Made by a program: the position numbers and the translations under genes
Notes under the pieces: generated by a model
Told to the model about the DNA's origin: nothing
Database searches by the model: none
Seen by the model: only the letters and a program-made list of their open reading frames with translations
Part shown: positions 1 to 5,838 of the stretch, piece by piece
Layout of the letters: every line of letters starts with the position of its first letter
Position numbering within the stretch: the stretch's first letter is position 1
Assembly (NCBI GenBank): GCA_020027805.1
Contig: JAHKKQ010000136.1
Coordinates: forward strand, 1-5,889
Reading direction: 5' to 3'
DNA from: Candidatus Dadabacteria bacterium
Lineage (GTDB): Bacteria > Desulfobacterota_D > UBA1144 > Nemesobacterales > UBA2774
DNA length: 5,889 nt

Positions 1-972
1 CACCTGGCGGTCGAAGCGGCCCGGGCGCATCAGCGCCGGATCGAGCACATCGGGGCGATTTGTGGCGGCGATGATGATGATGCCTTCGTTCGATTCGAAG
101 CCGTCCATTTCGACGAGCAGCTGGTTAAGTGTCTGCTCCCTTTCGTCGTGCCCGCCGCCAAGCCCCGCTCCGCGGTGCCTGCCCACGGCGTCTAGTTCGT
201 CGACGAATATAATGCACGGCGCGTGGCGCTTCGCCTGAACGAAGAGGTCCCTTACCCTGGACGCGCCTACGCCCACGAACATTTCTACGAAATCGCTGCC
301 GCTTATTATGAAGAACGGCACGCCGGCTTCGCCGGCTATGGCTTTTGCGAGGAGCGTCTTTCCCGTTCCGGGGGGGCCTACGAGCAGGATGCCTTTCGGG
401 ATCCTGCCTCCGAGCTTCGTGAACTTCTTGGGGCTCTTCAGGAATTCGACTATCTCCTGAACCTCTTCCTTTGCCTCATCGATGCCGGCTACGTCCTTGA
501 AGGTTATCTTGTTCTGGTTCTCCGTAAGCATCCTGGCCTTGTTTTTACCGAACGACATCGCTTTAGTCCCGCCCGCCTGGAGCTGCCTCATGAATATGAC
601 CATTATTACGATCAGAAGCACCAGCGGCGCCCAGTTGAGCAGCATGTGCGTGAGGGACCCTTCCTTGTCGGTGCTGAACTTGAAGGTTATTCCCTTCTTT
701 TCAAGCTTTGCTATAAGATCGTCGTTCGCAGGCCCCATGGTTTTAAAACCTTCCACGGACTGGTCTCCGACAGGGTTCGTGTATTGACCCTTGATCTCCT
801 CGCCCTTGAATTCCAGGTCCTTGACCTCTCCCTTTTCAACGTTCGAAAGGAAATCGCTGTACGGTATCTCCTGGATATTGCTCCTGGGGGTATGCACCAA
901 TTGGTAGAGGGCGATGATGGCGACGAATATGACTAACCATAACACCAAGTTCTTAAATAACTGGCTGTTCAC
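1..972 (-). CDS. ftsH: ATP-dependent zinc metalloprotease FtsH, N-terminal 324 residues (3' end beyond window)
   Basis: FtsH is a hexameric inner-membrane AAA+ protease that extracts and degrades misfolded membrane proteins and some short-lived regulators. The minus-strand frame is open from a GTG at 970-972 to the window edge. The protein begins MNSQLFKNLVLWLVIF. Visible parts are a first membrane segment (about residues 5-24), a periplasmic domain of about 85 residues, a second membrane segment (about 110-132), Walker A GPPGTGKT (199-206), the FVG pore loop (232-234), Walker B IIFVDELD (254-261, D258/E259), and the second region of homology ending RPGRFDRQV with arginine fingers R316 and R319. 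The HEAGH zinc site would follow outside the window. GTG is chosen because a GAGGT Shine-Dalgarno (977-981) lies just upstream, an in-frame TAA occurs a few codons before it, and no ATG lies between. Spacing and motifs are normal for the family, with no frameshift seen. Confidence 0.97.
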   Translation of the reverse strand, partial: MNSQLFKNLVLWLVIFVAIIALYQLVHTPRSNIQEIPYSDFLSNVEKGEVKDLEFKGEEIKGQYTNPVGDQSVEGFKTMGPANDDLIAKLEKKGITFKFSTDKEGSLTHMLLNWAPLVLLIVIMVIFMRQLQAGGTKAMSFGKNKARMLTENQNKITFKDVAGIDEAKEEVQEIVEFLKSPKKFTKLGGRIPKGILLVGPPGTGKTLLAKAIAGEAGVPFFIISGSDFVEMFVGVGASRVRDLFVQAKRHAPCIIFVDELDAVGRHRGAGLGGGHDEREQTLNQLLVEMDGFESNEGIIIIAATNRPDVLDPALMRPGRFDRQV

Positions 973-976
973 TTTT

Positions 977-981
977 ACCTC
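977..981 (-). promoter_or_regulatory. Shine-Dalgarno of ftsH
   Basis: GAGGT on the minus strand, 4-5 nt before the GTG codon. It decides the non-ATG start of ftsH, since the only other nearby ATG is out of frame. Confidence 0.75.
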
Positions 982-1016
982 ATTTTATTTGAAATTAAAA
1001 AAGACTATTCTTGAAA

Positions 1017-1045
1017 AGGATAGCACACGAGCCCGGGCTTTTCAA
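1017..1045 (-). promoter_or_regulatory. Probable sigma-70-type promoter of ftsH
   Basis: Read on the minus strand, TTGAAA (1040-1045; 5 of 6 to the -35 consensus) is followed after exactly 17 bp by TATCCT (1017-1022; 4 of 6 to the -10 consensus). The -10 is preceded by TGC, the TGn extended -10 signature. Initiation near 1010 would give a 5' leader of roughly 38 nt before the ftsH GTG. The site lies in the 121-bp gap after the cysK stop codon, so ftsH can be transcribed independently of the upstream cysK. The spacer contains the palindrome AGCCCGGGCT. No heat-shock (sigma-32) promoter pattern was recognised. Confidence 0.65.
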
Positions 1046-1055
1046 CTTAGATTCG

Positions 1056-1076
1056 GTAATTATAAAGGATAATTAC
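1056..1076. repeat. AT-rich perfect inverted repeat between cysK and ftsH
   Basis: Arms GTAATTAT (1056-1063) and ATAATTAC (1069-1076) are exact 8-bp complements around a 5-nt loop. It lies 18 bp downstream of the cysK stop and ends 11 bp upstream of the ftsH -35 box. It could be a weak hairpin ending the cysK transcript, but no U-run follows on either strand. Alternatively it could be an UP-like element or operator for ftsH. Confidence 0.5.
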
Positions 1077-1093
1077 AAAGTTTACAACGAGTT

Positions 1094-2026
1094 TCACGCA
1101 TTGTCGAAAAGTCCGGTGCTCAGATACCTCTCCCCCGTATCGCAAAATATTGTAACGACGTTCTTGCCTTTGCCCAGTTTTTTCGCGACTTTCAGGGCCG
1201 CGGCTCCTGCCGCCCCGGCGGAGATCCCGATGAGTAGTCCCTCCCTGACCGCAAGCTCCCTGGTGAAGCTTTTCGCCTCTTTACCGCTTATCCTGATGAC
1301 CTCGTCGTATATCCCCCTGTTGAGTATCTCGGGGACGAATCCCGCGCCTATACCCTGAATTTCGTGGACATGGGGCTTTCCGCCCGAGAGGACCGCCGAT
1401 TCCTCCGGCTCGACCGCGGCGATGTATATGCCGGGGAATTTCCTGCGGAGTATTTCGCCTACCCCGGTCACTGTCCCTCCGGTGCCGACGCCCGCGACGA
1501 ATGCATCTATTCCGCCTTCCATCTGCTCGAGTATCTCCGGTCCCGTTCCCTCTCTGTGGGCCGCCGGGTTCTCTCTGTTTCGGAACTGCTGCGGCATGAA
1601 AGAGCCTGGGTTTTCTTTTAACAGCTCCTCGGCCCTTCTGAGCGCCCCCCCCATCTGTTCCGAGGCGGGCGTAAGCACGAGCTCGGCCCCGTATGCGGTG
1701 AGGAGCTGTCTCCGCTCGAGGCTCATATCGTCTGGCATCGCGAGTATCAGCCTGTATCCCTTCACTGCGCAGACGAGGGCGAGTCCTATGCCCGTGTTGC
1801 CGCTCGTAGGCTCGACTATAACGCTCTTGCCCGGCTCAATCGCTCCCGACCTCTCGGCGGCTTCGATCATCCTGAGGCATATCCTCTCCTTGACGCTCCC
1901 CGCCGGGTTCAGGTTTTCGAGTTTCGCCCATACGGCGGCTGAGCCTTCCGGTACCACTTTGTTGAGTCTGATTATCGGCGTTCCGCCGATGAGGTCCAGG
2001 ATGTTATCGACTACTCTCTCGCTCAT
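1094..2026 (-). CDS. cysK: Cysteine synthase (O-acetylserine sulfhydrylase), PLP-dependent
   Basis: The enzyme makes L-cysteine from O-acetylserine and sulfide in the cytoplasm, the last step of sulfur assimilation. It is a complete 310-residue protein, the usual length for the family. Visible motifs of fold-type II PLP enzymes are NPAGSVKER with the Schiff-base lysine K46, the substrate loop TSGNTG (74-79), MSLERR near 101-106, PQQF (145-148), the phosphate-binding loop GTGGT (181-185), GIGAGFVP (225-232), GISAGAA (267-273) with S269 placed to contact the pyridine nitrogen, and CDTGERYLST (295-304), which favours CysK over CysM. Slight oddities are NRENPAAHREGTGPEI where many relatives have NPANP...TTGPEI, and A270 where a second serine is common. 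The start ATG has only a weak GGA upstream. It follows a 65-codon ORF after 52 bp on the same strand. CysM or a cystathionine beta-synthase-like role cannot be excluded from sequence alone. Confidence 0.93.
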   Translation of the reverse strand: MSERVVDNILDLIGGTPIIRLNKVVPEGSAAVWAKLENLNPAGSVKERICLRMIEAAERSGAIEPGKSVIVEPTSGNTGIGLALVCAVKGYRLILAMPDDMSLERRQLLTAYGAELVLTPASEQMGGALRRAEELLKENPGSFMPQQFRNRENPAAHREGTGPEILEQMEGGIDAFVAGVGTGGTVTGVGEILRRKFPGIYIAAVEPEESAVLSGGKPHVHEIQGIGAGFVPEILNRGIYDEVIRISGKEAKSFTRELAVREGLLIGISAGAAGAAALKVAKKLGKGKNVVTIFCDTGERYLSTGLFDNA

Positions 2027-2078
2027 TTTGTTCCGGGCTGATGCTTTTGAAGTTGTTACGGCGTGATTATGATCGCTC

Positions 2079-2276
2079 TTACTTTATTATCAGGGGCGCG
2101 ACTTCACTGAATACCCCGCTGTTTTTCCTGTACAGGGTCCCGAGTATCGTCCTGACCCCGTCCCACGAGGCGTCCTGCTTTCTAAGCTCGTTCTTTAGCT
2201 TAAGGAGCAGCCCCTTCAGCTCCTGGTCTTCCATTTTCCTTATATAAAGATCGAGGGTTTCACTGTTTTCTTCCAT
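2079..2276 (-). CDS. Small hypothetical protein, 65 residues, upstream of cysK
   Basis: I do not recognise a family. The ORF runs from ATG to TAA with AAGG about 7 nt before the start. The product is highly charged and rich in Leu, Lys and Glu. Its first 35 residues look like an amphipathic or coiled-coil helix (including LYIRKMEDQELKGLLLKLKN), followed by a more mixed C-terminal part with one Trp and no Cys. There is no signal peptide or membrane segment, so it is probably cytosolic. Codon choice (AGG, ATA, GGG) matches the neighbours. It is the first gene of a likely two-gene unit with cysK, 52 bp downstream, with no terminator between. The plus-strand ORF on the same bases (2041-2247) looks like a shadow. 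A real gene is likely but not certain given its size. Confidence 0.6.
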   Translation of the reverse strand: MEENSETLDLYIRKMEDQELKGLLLKLKNELRKQDASWDGVRTILGTLYRKNSGVFSEVAPLIIK

Positions 2277-2323
2277 CGGTCTGCCTTGACTGAAATTTGA
2301 TTATTTAATAATCCTAACTCAGG

Positions 2324-2329
2324 TATAAT
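2324..2329 (+). promoter_or_regulatory. -10 box of the probable mrcA promoter
   Basis: A perfect TATAAT stands 60 bp before the mrcA ATG in the 113-bp divergent intergenic region. At the standard spacing the -35 position (2301-2306, TTATTT) is poor; the nearest better match is TTGATT at 2297-2302 with an over-long 21-bp spacer. There is no TGn extension. Initiation would be near 2336, giving a leader of about 54 nt. A weak -35 suggests either modest activity or help from an activator. Confidence 0.5.
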
Positions 2330-2389
2330 TAACTTTGATTCTCCAAAAGTCAACAATCTGTACGCGATGAAGGGACTCAGTACACCTTA

Positions 2390-5083
2390 ATGGCCAAAAA
2401 AAAGAAGGTTAAATTTAAATCTAAACCAAAAAAAAGCAAATTCCTGGCCTTCATTCTGGTAGCTTTTCTTTTTCTGAGCGCGTCCGGCGTGCTGGCGTTG
2501 TACGTAGCCTACCTCTACTACTCCCGGGACCTCCCCAATTTCAGGGCAATCACGGGGTATAAACCCCAGCTGATTACGGAGGTATATTCATCGGACGGCA
2601 CTCTCATCGCCGAGTTCGCGGCGGAGAGGCGGAAGCTCATCGCCTACGAGGATATCCCCCCCCATGTGAGGGACGCGTTCATAGCAATCGAGGACCGGCG
2701 CTTTTTCGAGCACGAGGGAGTCGATATAAAAAGCATATTGGGCGCCGTGCTCGAAAACATACAGGAAGGCGACTGGGTGAGGGGGGCGAGCACCATAACG
2801 CAGCAGGTGATCAAGAACATCATCCTGACGCCCGAAAGGACCCTGTCCAGGAAAATAAAAGAAGCCATACTGGCGCACAGGATAGAGAACAACCTCTCCA
2901 AGGAAGAAATACTCTATCTCTACCTGAACCACATCTATCTGGCCGACGGCACGTACGGGATAGAGGCCGCGAGCCAGAACTATTTCGGTAAATCCGCCAG
3001 GGACATCGACCTTGCGGAGGCCGCGCTGCTCGCGGGGCTTCCCAAAAAACCCGAGTACTACTCTCCCCGGAAGCATCCCGAGAGGGCGCTCGAAAGACAG
3101 AAGCTCGTCCTCAGCAAGATGGAGGAGGCGGGCTTCATTACGAGGGACCAGAGGTTCGACGCCATAGACCGGAAAATAGATATTGTCCCGAGACGGAGGG
3201 TCAACAGCGACCTCGCGCCCTATTTCGTAGAGCACGTGAGAAGGTATCTCCAGGACAAAGTCGGGGTCAAGGATTTTTTAAACGGCGGATATACCGTGTT
3301 CACCACGCTCGACGTCGACCTCAACCTCGAAGCACAGTGGGCGCTCAAGAGGGGCGTTATGAGCCTCGATACGAGGCACGGACACAGCTTCGTCTCGAAG
3401 CATCTGTCGAGCGCGAGCGAAATAAAGAACTTCACTCAGAAACAGGGCGTAAAGGGCGTGGAGCTGGGGGGGACGTACGACGCAGTAATCACGAAAGTAA
3501 CTAAAGACGATAAGACGAAGGACTCCGACAAGCCTTTATACACGGCGGCCGTAAAAGTAGGCAGCGTGGACGGGGTGCTGAAATTCGCGGTGAGCACGCC
3601 TTTCGGCAAAGCGGTGCCGGGCGTCCCGTCTCCTTATTCGAAGAAGCTCGCCCCCGCTGACGGCTACGACGGCACGAGCCTCGCTCCGGCGGATCTCAAG
3701 GCGGGCGACGTCGTAAAGGTCGAAGCCGAAAAGATCGAGGACGACAAATATTATTTCTCGCTCGTTTATTTCCCCGTATCGCAGGCGGCCCTCATATCGA
3801 TGGAATCGAACGGCAGGATAAGGGCGCTCGTCGGAGGGTACGACTTCGGCCTCTCTCAGTTCAACAGGACTACTCAGGCGCTGAGACAGCCGGGCTCGTC
3901 GTTCAAGCCCATAGTGTATTCGGCCGCGATAGACAAGGGGTACAGCGAGACTTCGATACTCTACGATATGCCCGTAGTCGTCAAGGACTGGGCCCCTCAG
4001 AACTACGACGGGAACTACGAAGGTCCGATGGTGCTGAGGAGGGCCCTTGCGAAGTCGCGCAACCTCGCCAGCATCAGGCTCATATTGGACATCGACCCCA
4101 GGTATGCCCAGAAGTATGCAACGAAGAATTTCGGATTCACCTCCAAGCTTCAGCCGTACCCGTCTCTGGTTCTGGGCGGCTCCGATGTGACAGTGCTGGA
4201 AATGGCCAATGCGTTCAACGTATTCGCGACGGGCGGCAAGCTTGTGGAGCCTCAGTTTATTTTACGCATCTATGACAGGAACGGAAAAATTGTGGAGGAC
4301 AACACAGGCGGGAAATTCATGTCGAAAGAGGAGTCTCTCAAAGCCGAGAGGGAGGACGCCAGGCTGAGGATTTTGAAGGAGCTCGCCGAGAAGAGGGGCA
4401 TGGAACCGATCGAGGCGCCTGAATATATTAAGGAAGAGGTCCTTACGGACAAGAGCGATATAGCCGCAAACGCAGACAAGTACGCTTTCCTTACGCCCGA
4501 GGAGTTTCTCGGGCTTTTAAAGGAGCAGTCGGTTGACTTCACGTCCGCGGGTAATTCCAAAGAGACCCTCAAGCCCGAGACGGCGTTCATAATGACCGAC
4601 CTGCTTCAGGCCGTCGTGAAGGAGGGCACGGGCATGAAGGCGCTCAAACTCACTTCACTTGCGCCCATCGCGGGCAAGACGGGGACATCGAACGATTACA
4701 CGGACGCGTGGTTCGTCGGGTTCAGCCCCAAGATAACGACGGCAGTATGGGTCGGAAGGGACGACCACAAGCCATTGGGAAGAAAAGAAGCGGGCTCGAC
4801 CGCTGCCCTCCCCATATGGATAGATTACATGGAAGACGCACTCGTAAAATACCCGGGCGGGGTGTTCAAGCAGCCCGCGGGCATCAAGATGGTCTCGACG
4901 CCCTACGGATACATCCCTTACAGCCTCGACTCCCTGAGGGACAACGTGATAGATTCTATACGCGACAGGGTCGTTATAGACGGTCAGGAGATCGAGAATT
5001 CGGGGATGTACTATCCCAGGGAATTAGGGGGCGTGAAAAACAACGAGACGGAAACCGAAATAGATTTCCTGCTTAAGCATTAA
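2390..5083 (+). CDS. mrcA: Bifunctional penicillin-binding protein 1A (peptidoglycan glycosyltransferase/transpeptidase)
   Basis: This class A PBP polymerises lipid II into glycan strands and cross-links the peptides in the periplasm. The 897-residue protein has a lysine-rich cytoplasmic tail (2-17), one membrane anchor (about 18-43), a GT51 glycosyltransferase domain (about 60-240) with EDRRFFEHEGVD and catalytic E101, GASTITQQ (132-139) and RKIKE with second glutamate E158, an OB-like linker domain (about 320-460), and a transpeptidase domain with SSFK (nucleophile S503, K506), SRN (556-558) and KTGT (763-766). All catalytic motifs are intact. Residues about 633-728 form a charged insertion between the SRN and KTG motifs, longer than usual. 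ATG 2390 is the only usable start: the frame is open upstream only to a TGA at 2336 with no other start codon. A good ribosome site is lacking (AAGGGA lies 14-15 nt away). The stop codon overlaps the end of the convergent comEA-like gene. Confidence 0.96.
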   Translation: MAKKKKVKFKSKPKKSKFLAFILVAFLFLSASGVLALYVAYLYYSRDLPNFRAITGYKPQLITEVYSSDGTLIAEFAAERRKLIAYEDIPPHVRDAFIAIEDRRFFEHEGVDIKSILGAVLENIQEGDWVRGASTITQQVIKNIILTPERTLSRKIKEAILAHRIENNLSKEEILYLYLNHIYLADGTYGIEAASQNYFGKSARDIDLAEAALLAGLPKKPEYYSPRKHPERALERQKLVLSKMEEAGFITRDQRFDAIDRKIDIVPRRRVNSDLAPYFVEHVRRYLQDKVGVKDFLNGGYTVFTTLDVDLNLEAQWALKRGVMSLDTRHGHSFVSKHLSSASEIKNFTQKQGVKGVELGGTYDAVITKVTKDDKTKDSDKPLYTAAVKVGSVDGVLKFAVSTPFGKAVPGVPSPYSKKLAPADGYDGTSLAPADLKAGDVVKVEAEKIEDDKYYFSLVYFPVSQAALISMESNGRIRALVGGYDFGLSQFNRTTQALRQPGSSFKPIVYSAAIDKGYSETSILYDMPVVVKDWAPQNYDGNYEGPMVLRRALAKSRNLASIRLILDIDPRYAQKYATKNFGFTSKLQPYPSLVLGGSDVTVLEMANAFNVFATGGKLVEPQFILRIYDRNGKIVEDNTGGKFMSKEESLKAEREDARLRILKELAEKRGMEPIEAPEYIKEEVLTDKSDIAANADKYAFLTPEEFLGLLKEQSVDFTSAGNSKETLKPETAFIMTDLLQAVVKEGTGMKALKLTSLAPIAGKTGTSNDYTDAWFVGFSPKITTAVWVGRDDHKPLGRKEAGSTAALPIWIDYMEDALVKYPGGVFKQPAGIKMVSTPYGYIPYSLDSLRDNVIDSIRDRVVIDGQEIENSGMYYPRELGGVKNNETETEIDFLLKH

Positions 5084-5604
5084 TCGAGGTTCGTATAAGG
5101 CTTTATTCCTGAAAGCTTCTTCTTGCCCATCCCGTTTACTTCGAGCAGCCCCCGCATGTTTTTATATCTTCCGTTTTCATTCCTGTAGGAGACGATCCTG
5201 AGGGCGAGCTTTTCGCCTATGCCCGGGAGCGCTTCGAGGTCTTCCGCCGCAGCGGAATTTATCCCGATAGGTACGCCCAGCGAAATGCTTTTGATCCCGC
5301 TGATCCTGACTGTCCGGGCCTTTTCTCCGTCTTTAAGTATTACTTTATCACCGTTCTTTAACTCATTATCGATATTATATATATGCCTGATCTCGTCAAT
5401 ATCCTCCGGCCTTGCGACGGCCTTCACGACGGAAGAGCGCCCGTCGTCTATCTCGATATAGATCCCGCCCGGGCTATCGGCGATCCCCTTATCACGGGGA
5501 AATAAATACGGGTAAGAGGACTGTGCGAGGAAGATCAGGGGGCACAGGAGCGCCAGGTATAGAACAGATCTATTATTTTTTCTGGAAACGCTGCCATTCG
5601 CCAT
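5080..5604 (-). CDS. comEA: ComEA-like membrane-anchored helix-hairpin-helix DNA-binding protein
   Basis: ComEA proteins bind incoming double-stranded DNA at the outer face of the inner membrane during natural transformation. The 174-residue product has a basic N-terminus, a membrane anchor (about 13-30), a short linker, an SLBB-like segment (about 47-108, with GDKVIL at 85-90) and a C-terminal helix-hairpin-helix domain (about 115-170). The latter contains INSAAAEDLEALPGIGEKLA, RNENGRY and GMGKKKLSGIKPY, with the hairpin turns PGIG (127-130) and NGMG (157-160). The TM-SLBB-HhH order is the long ComEA layout; many Gram-negative ComEA proteins have only the HhH part. Cys21 is not in a good lipobox. 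The ATG is fixed by an in-frame TAG two codons upstream and the lack of other early start codons; the ribosome site is weak and no clear promoter was found. Its stop overlaps the end of mrcA by 4 bp. A role in transformation is inferred, as no other com gene is in the window. Confidence 0.82.
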   Translation of the reverse strand: MANGSVSRKNNRSVLYLALLCPLIFLAQSSYPYLFPRDKGIADSPGGIYIEIDDGRSSVVKAVARPEDIDEIRHIYNIDNELKNGDKVILKDGEKARTVRISGIKSISLGVPIGINSAAAEDLEALPGIGEKLALRIVSYRNENGRYKNMRGLLEVNGMGKKKLSGIKPYTNLD

Positions 5605-5627
5605 TTTCTACTTTGTCATTGCGAGGC

Positions 5628-5656
5628 TTCGCGGAAGCCGCGGGTTTTTATTTTTT
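5628..5656 (+). terminator. Intrinsic (rho-independent) terminator, plus strand
   Basis: The stem CGCGG (5630-5634) / CCGCG (5638-5642) has an AAG loop and is extended by two G-U pairs (5628-5629 with 5643-5644). It runs directly into TTTTTATTTTTT (5645-5656). An alternative fold, GGCTTC (5625-5630) with GAAGCC (5634-5639), competes with it. The only plus-strand gene upstream in the window is mrcA, whose stop is about 545 bp earlier, so this may be its terminator. Confidence 0.65.
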
Positions 5657-5681
5657 CTTCCCCGACAATACAGAATTTGCG
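5653..5681 (+). repeat. Direct repeat, copy 1
   Basis: This 29-nt unit ends in ACAGAATTTGCG and recurs at 5839-5866, differing by one missing C and one A/T change. It begins inside the T-run of the terminator. Confidence 0.8.
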
Positions 5682-5696
5682 GCACACAATGTGTGC
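5682..5696. repeat. Palindrome GCACACA-A-TGTGTGC
   Basis: Two perfect 7-bp arms flank a single central base, directly after the first direct-repeat copy. It could be a protein-binding site or a small hairpin; copy 2 of the repeat is not followed by it. Confidence 0.55.
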
Positions 5697-5765
5697 TCAT
5701 ATACGATCCTTCCGAATCTCCCTCATATAGCCGGCAACGAAGCCCAACCCGTTCACCTTTTATTT

Positions 5766-5793
5766 CCCTCCCCCCTTCCAAAGTGGGGGAGGG
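5766..5793. repeat. Long GC hairpin CCCTCCCCC / GGGGGAGGG
   Basis: A perfect 9-bp stem (5766-5774 with 5785-5793) encloses a 10-nt loop that can add three more pairs (CTT with AAG) with one bulged T. No T-run follows on the plus strand, so it is not a standard terminator. Its right arm is also the first half of the G-quadruplex motif. Confidence 0.75.
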
Positions 5794-5806
5794 TTAGGGT
5801 GGGGGG
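5785..5806 (+). other. Canonical G-quadruplex motif
   Basis: Four guanine runs of 5, 3, 3 and 6 bases are separated by loops A, TTA and T, which fits the G3+N1-7 rule with very short loops. It lies about 180 bp upstream of the comEA start, on the strand that is template for comEA. The C-rich left arm of the overlapping hairpin would compete with quadruplex folding. Confidence 0.7.
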
Positions 5807-5838
5807 TTTACTTTATCACTCCTATCAATCAGAAAGTC

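Noticed and set aside
223..936. Plus-strand ORF of 237 codons
   Set aside because: It lies wholly antisense to ftsH, whose motifs are unmistakable in the minus-strand frame; its translation has no recognisable domain.
1030..1042. AGCCCGGGCT followed by TTT as a plus-strand terminator
   Set aside because: The palindrome has no loop, so it cannot form a useful hairpin; it lies in the spacer of the ftsH promoter, and no plus-strand gene precedes it.
1094..2026. Frameshift or truncation in cysK
   Set aside because: All family motifs appear in order in one frame and the length is normal; the odd residues are single substitutions.
1422..2066. Plus-strand ORF of 214 codons
   Set aside because: Antisense shadow of cysK; Ser/Pro-rich translation without domain features and no ribosome site that stands out.
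2588..3235. Minus-strand ORF of 215 codons
   Set aside because: Lies inside the glycosyltransferase part of mrcA and reads as a low-information shadow.
4270..4590. Minus-strand ORF of 106 codons over the mrcA insertion
   Set aside because: Considered as a possible nested gene because it coincides with the insertion, but it is Ser/Leu-rich, as expected from the complement of Glu/Lys codons, and has no start context.
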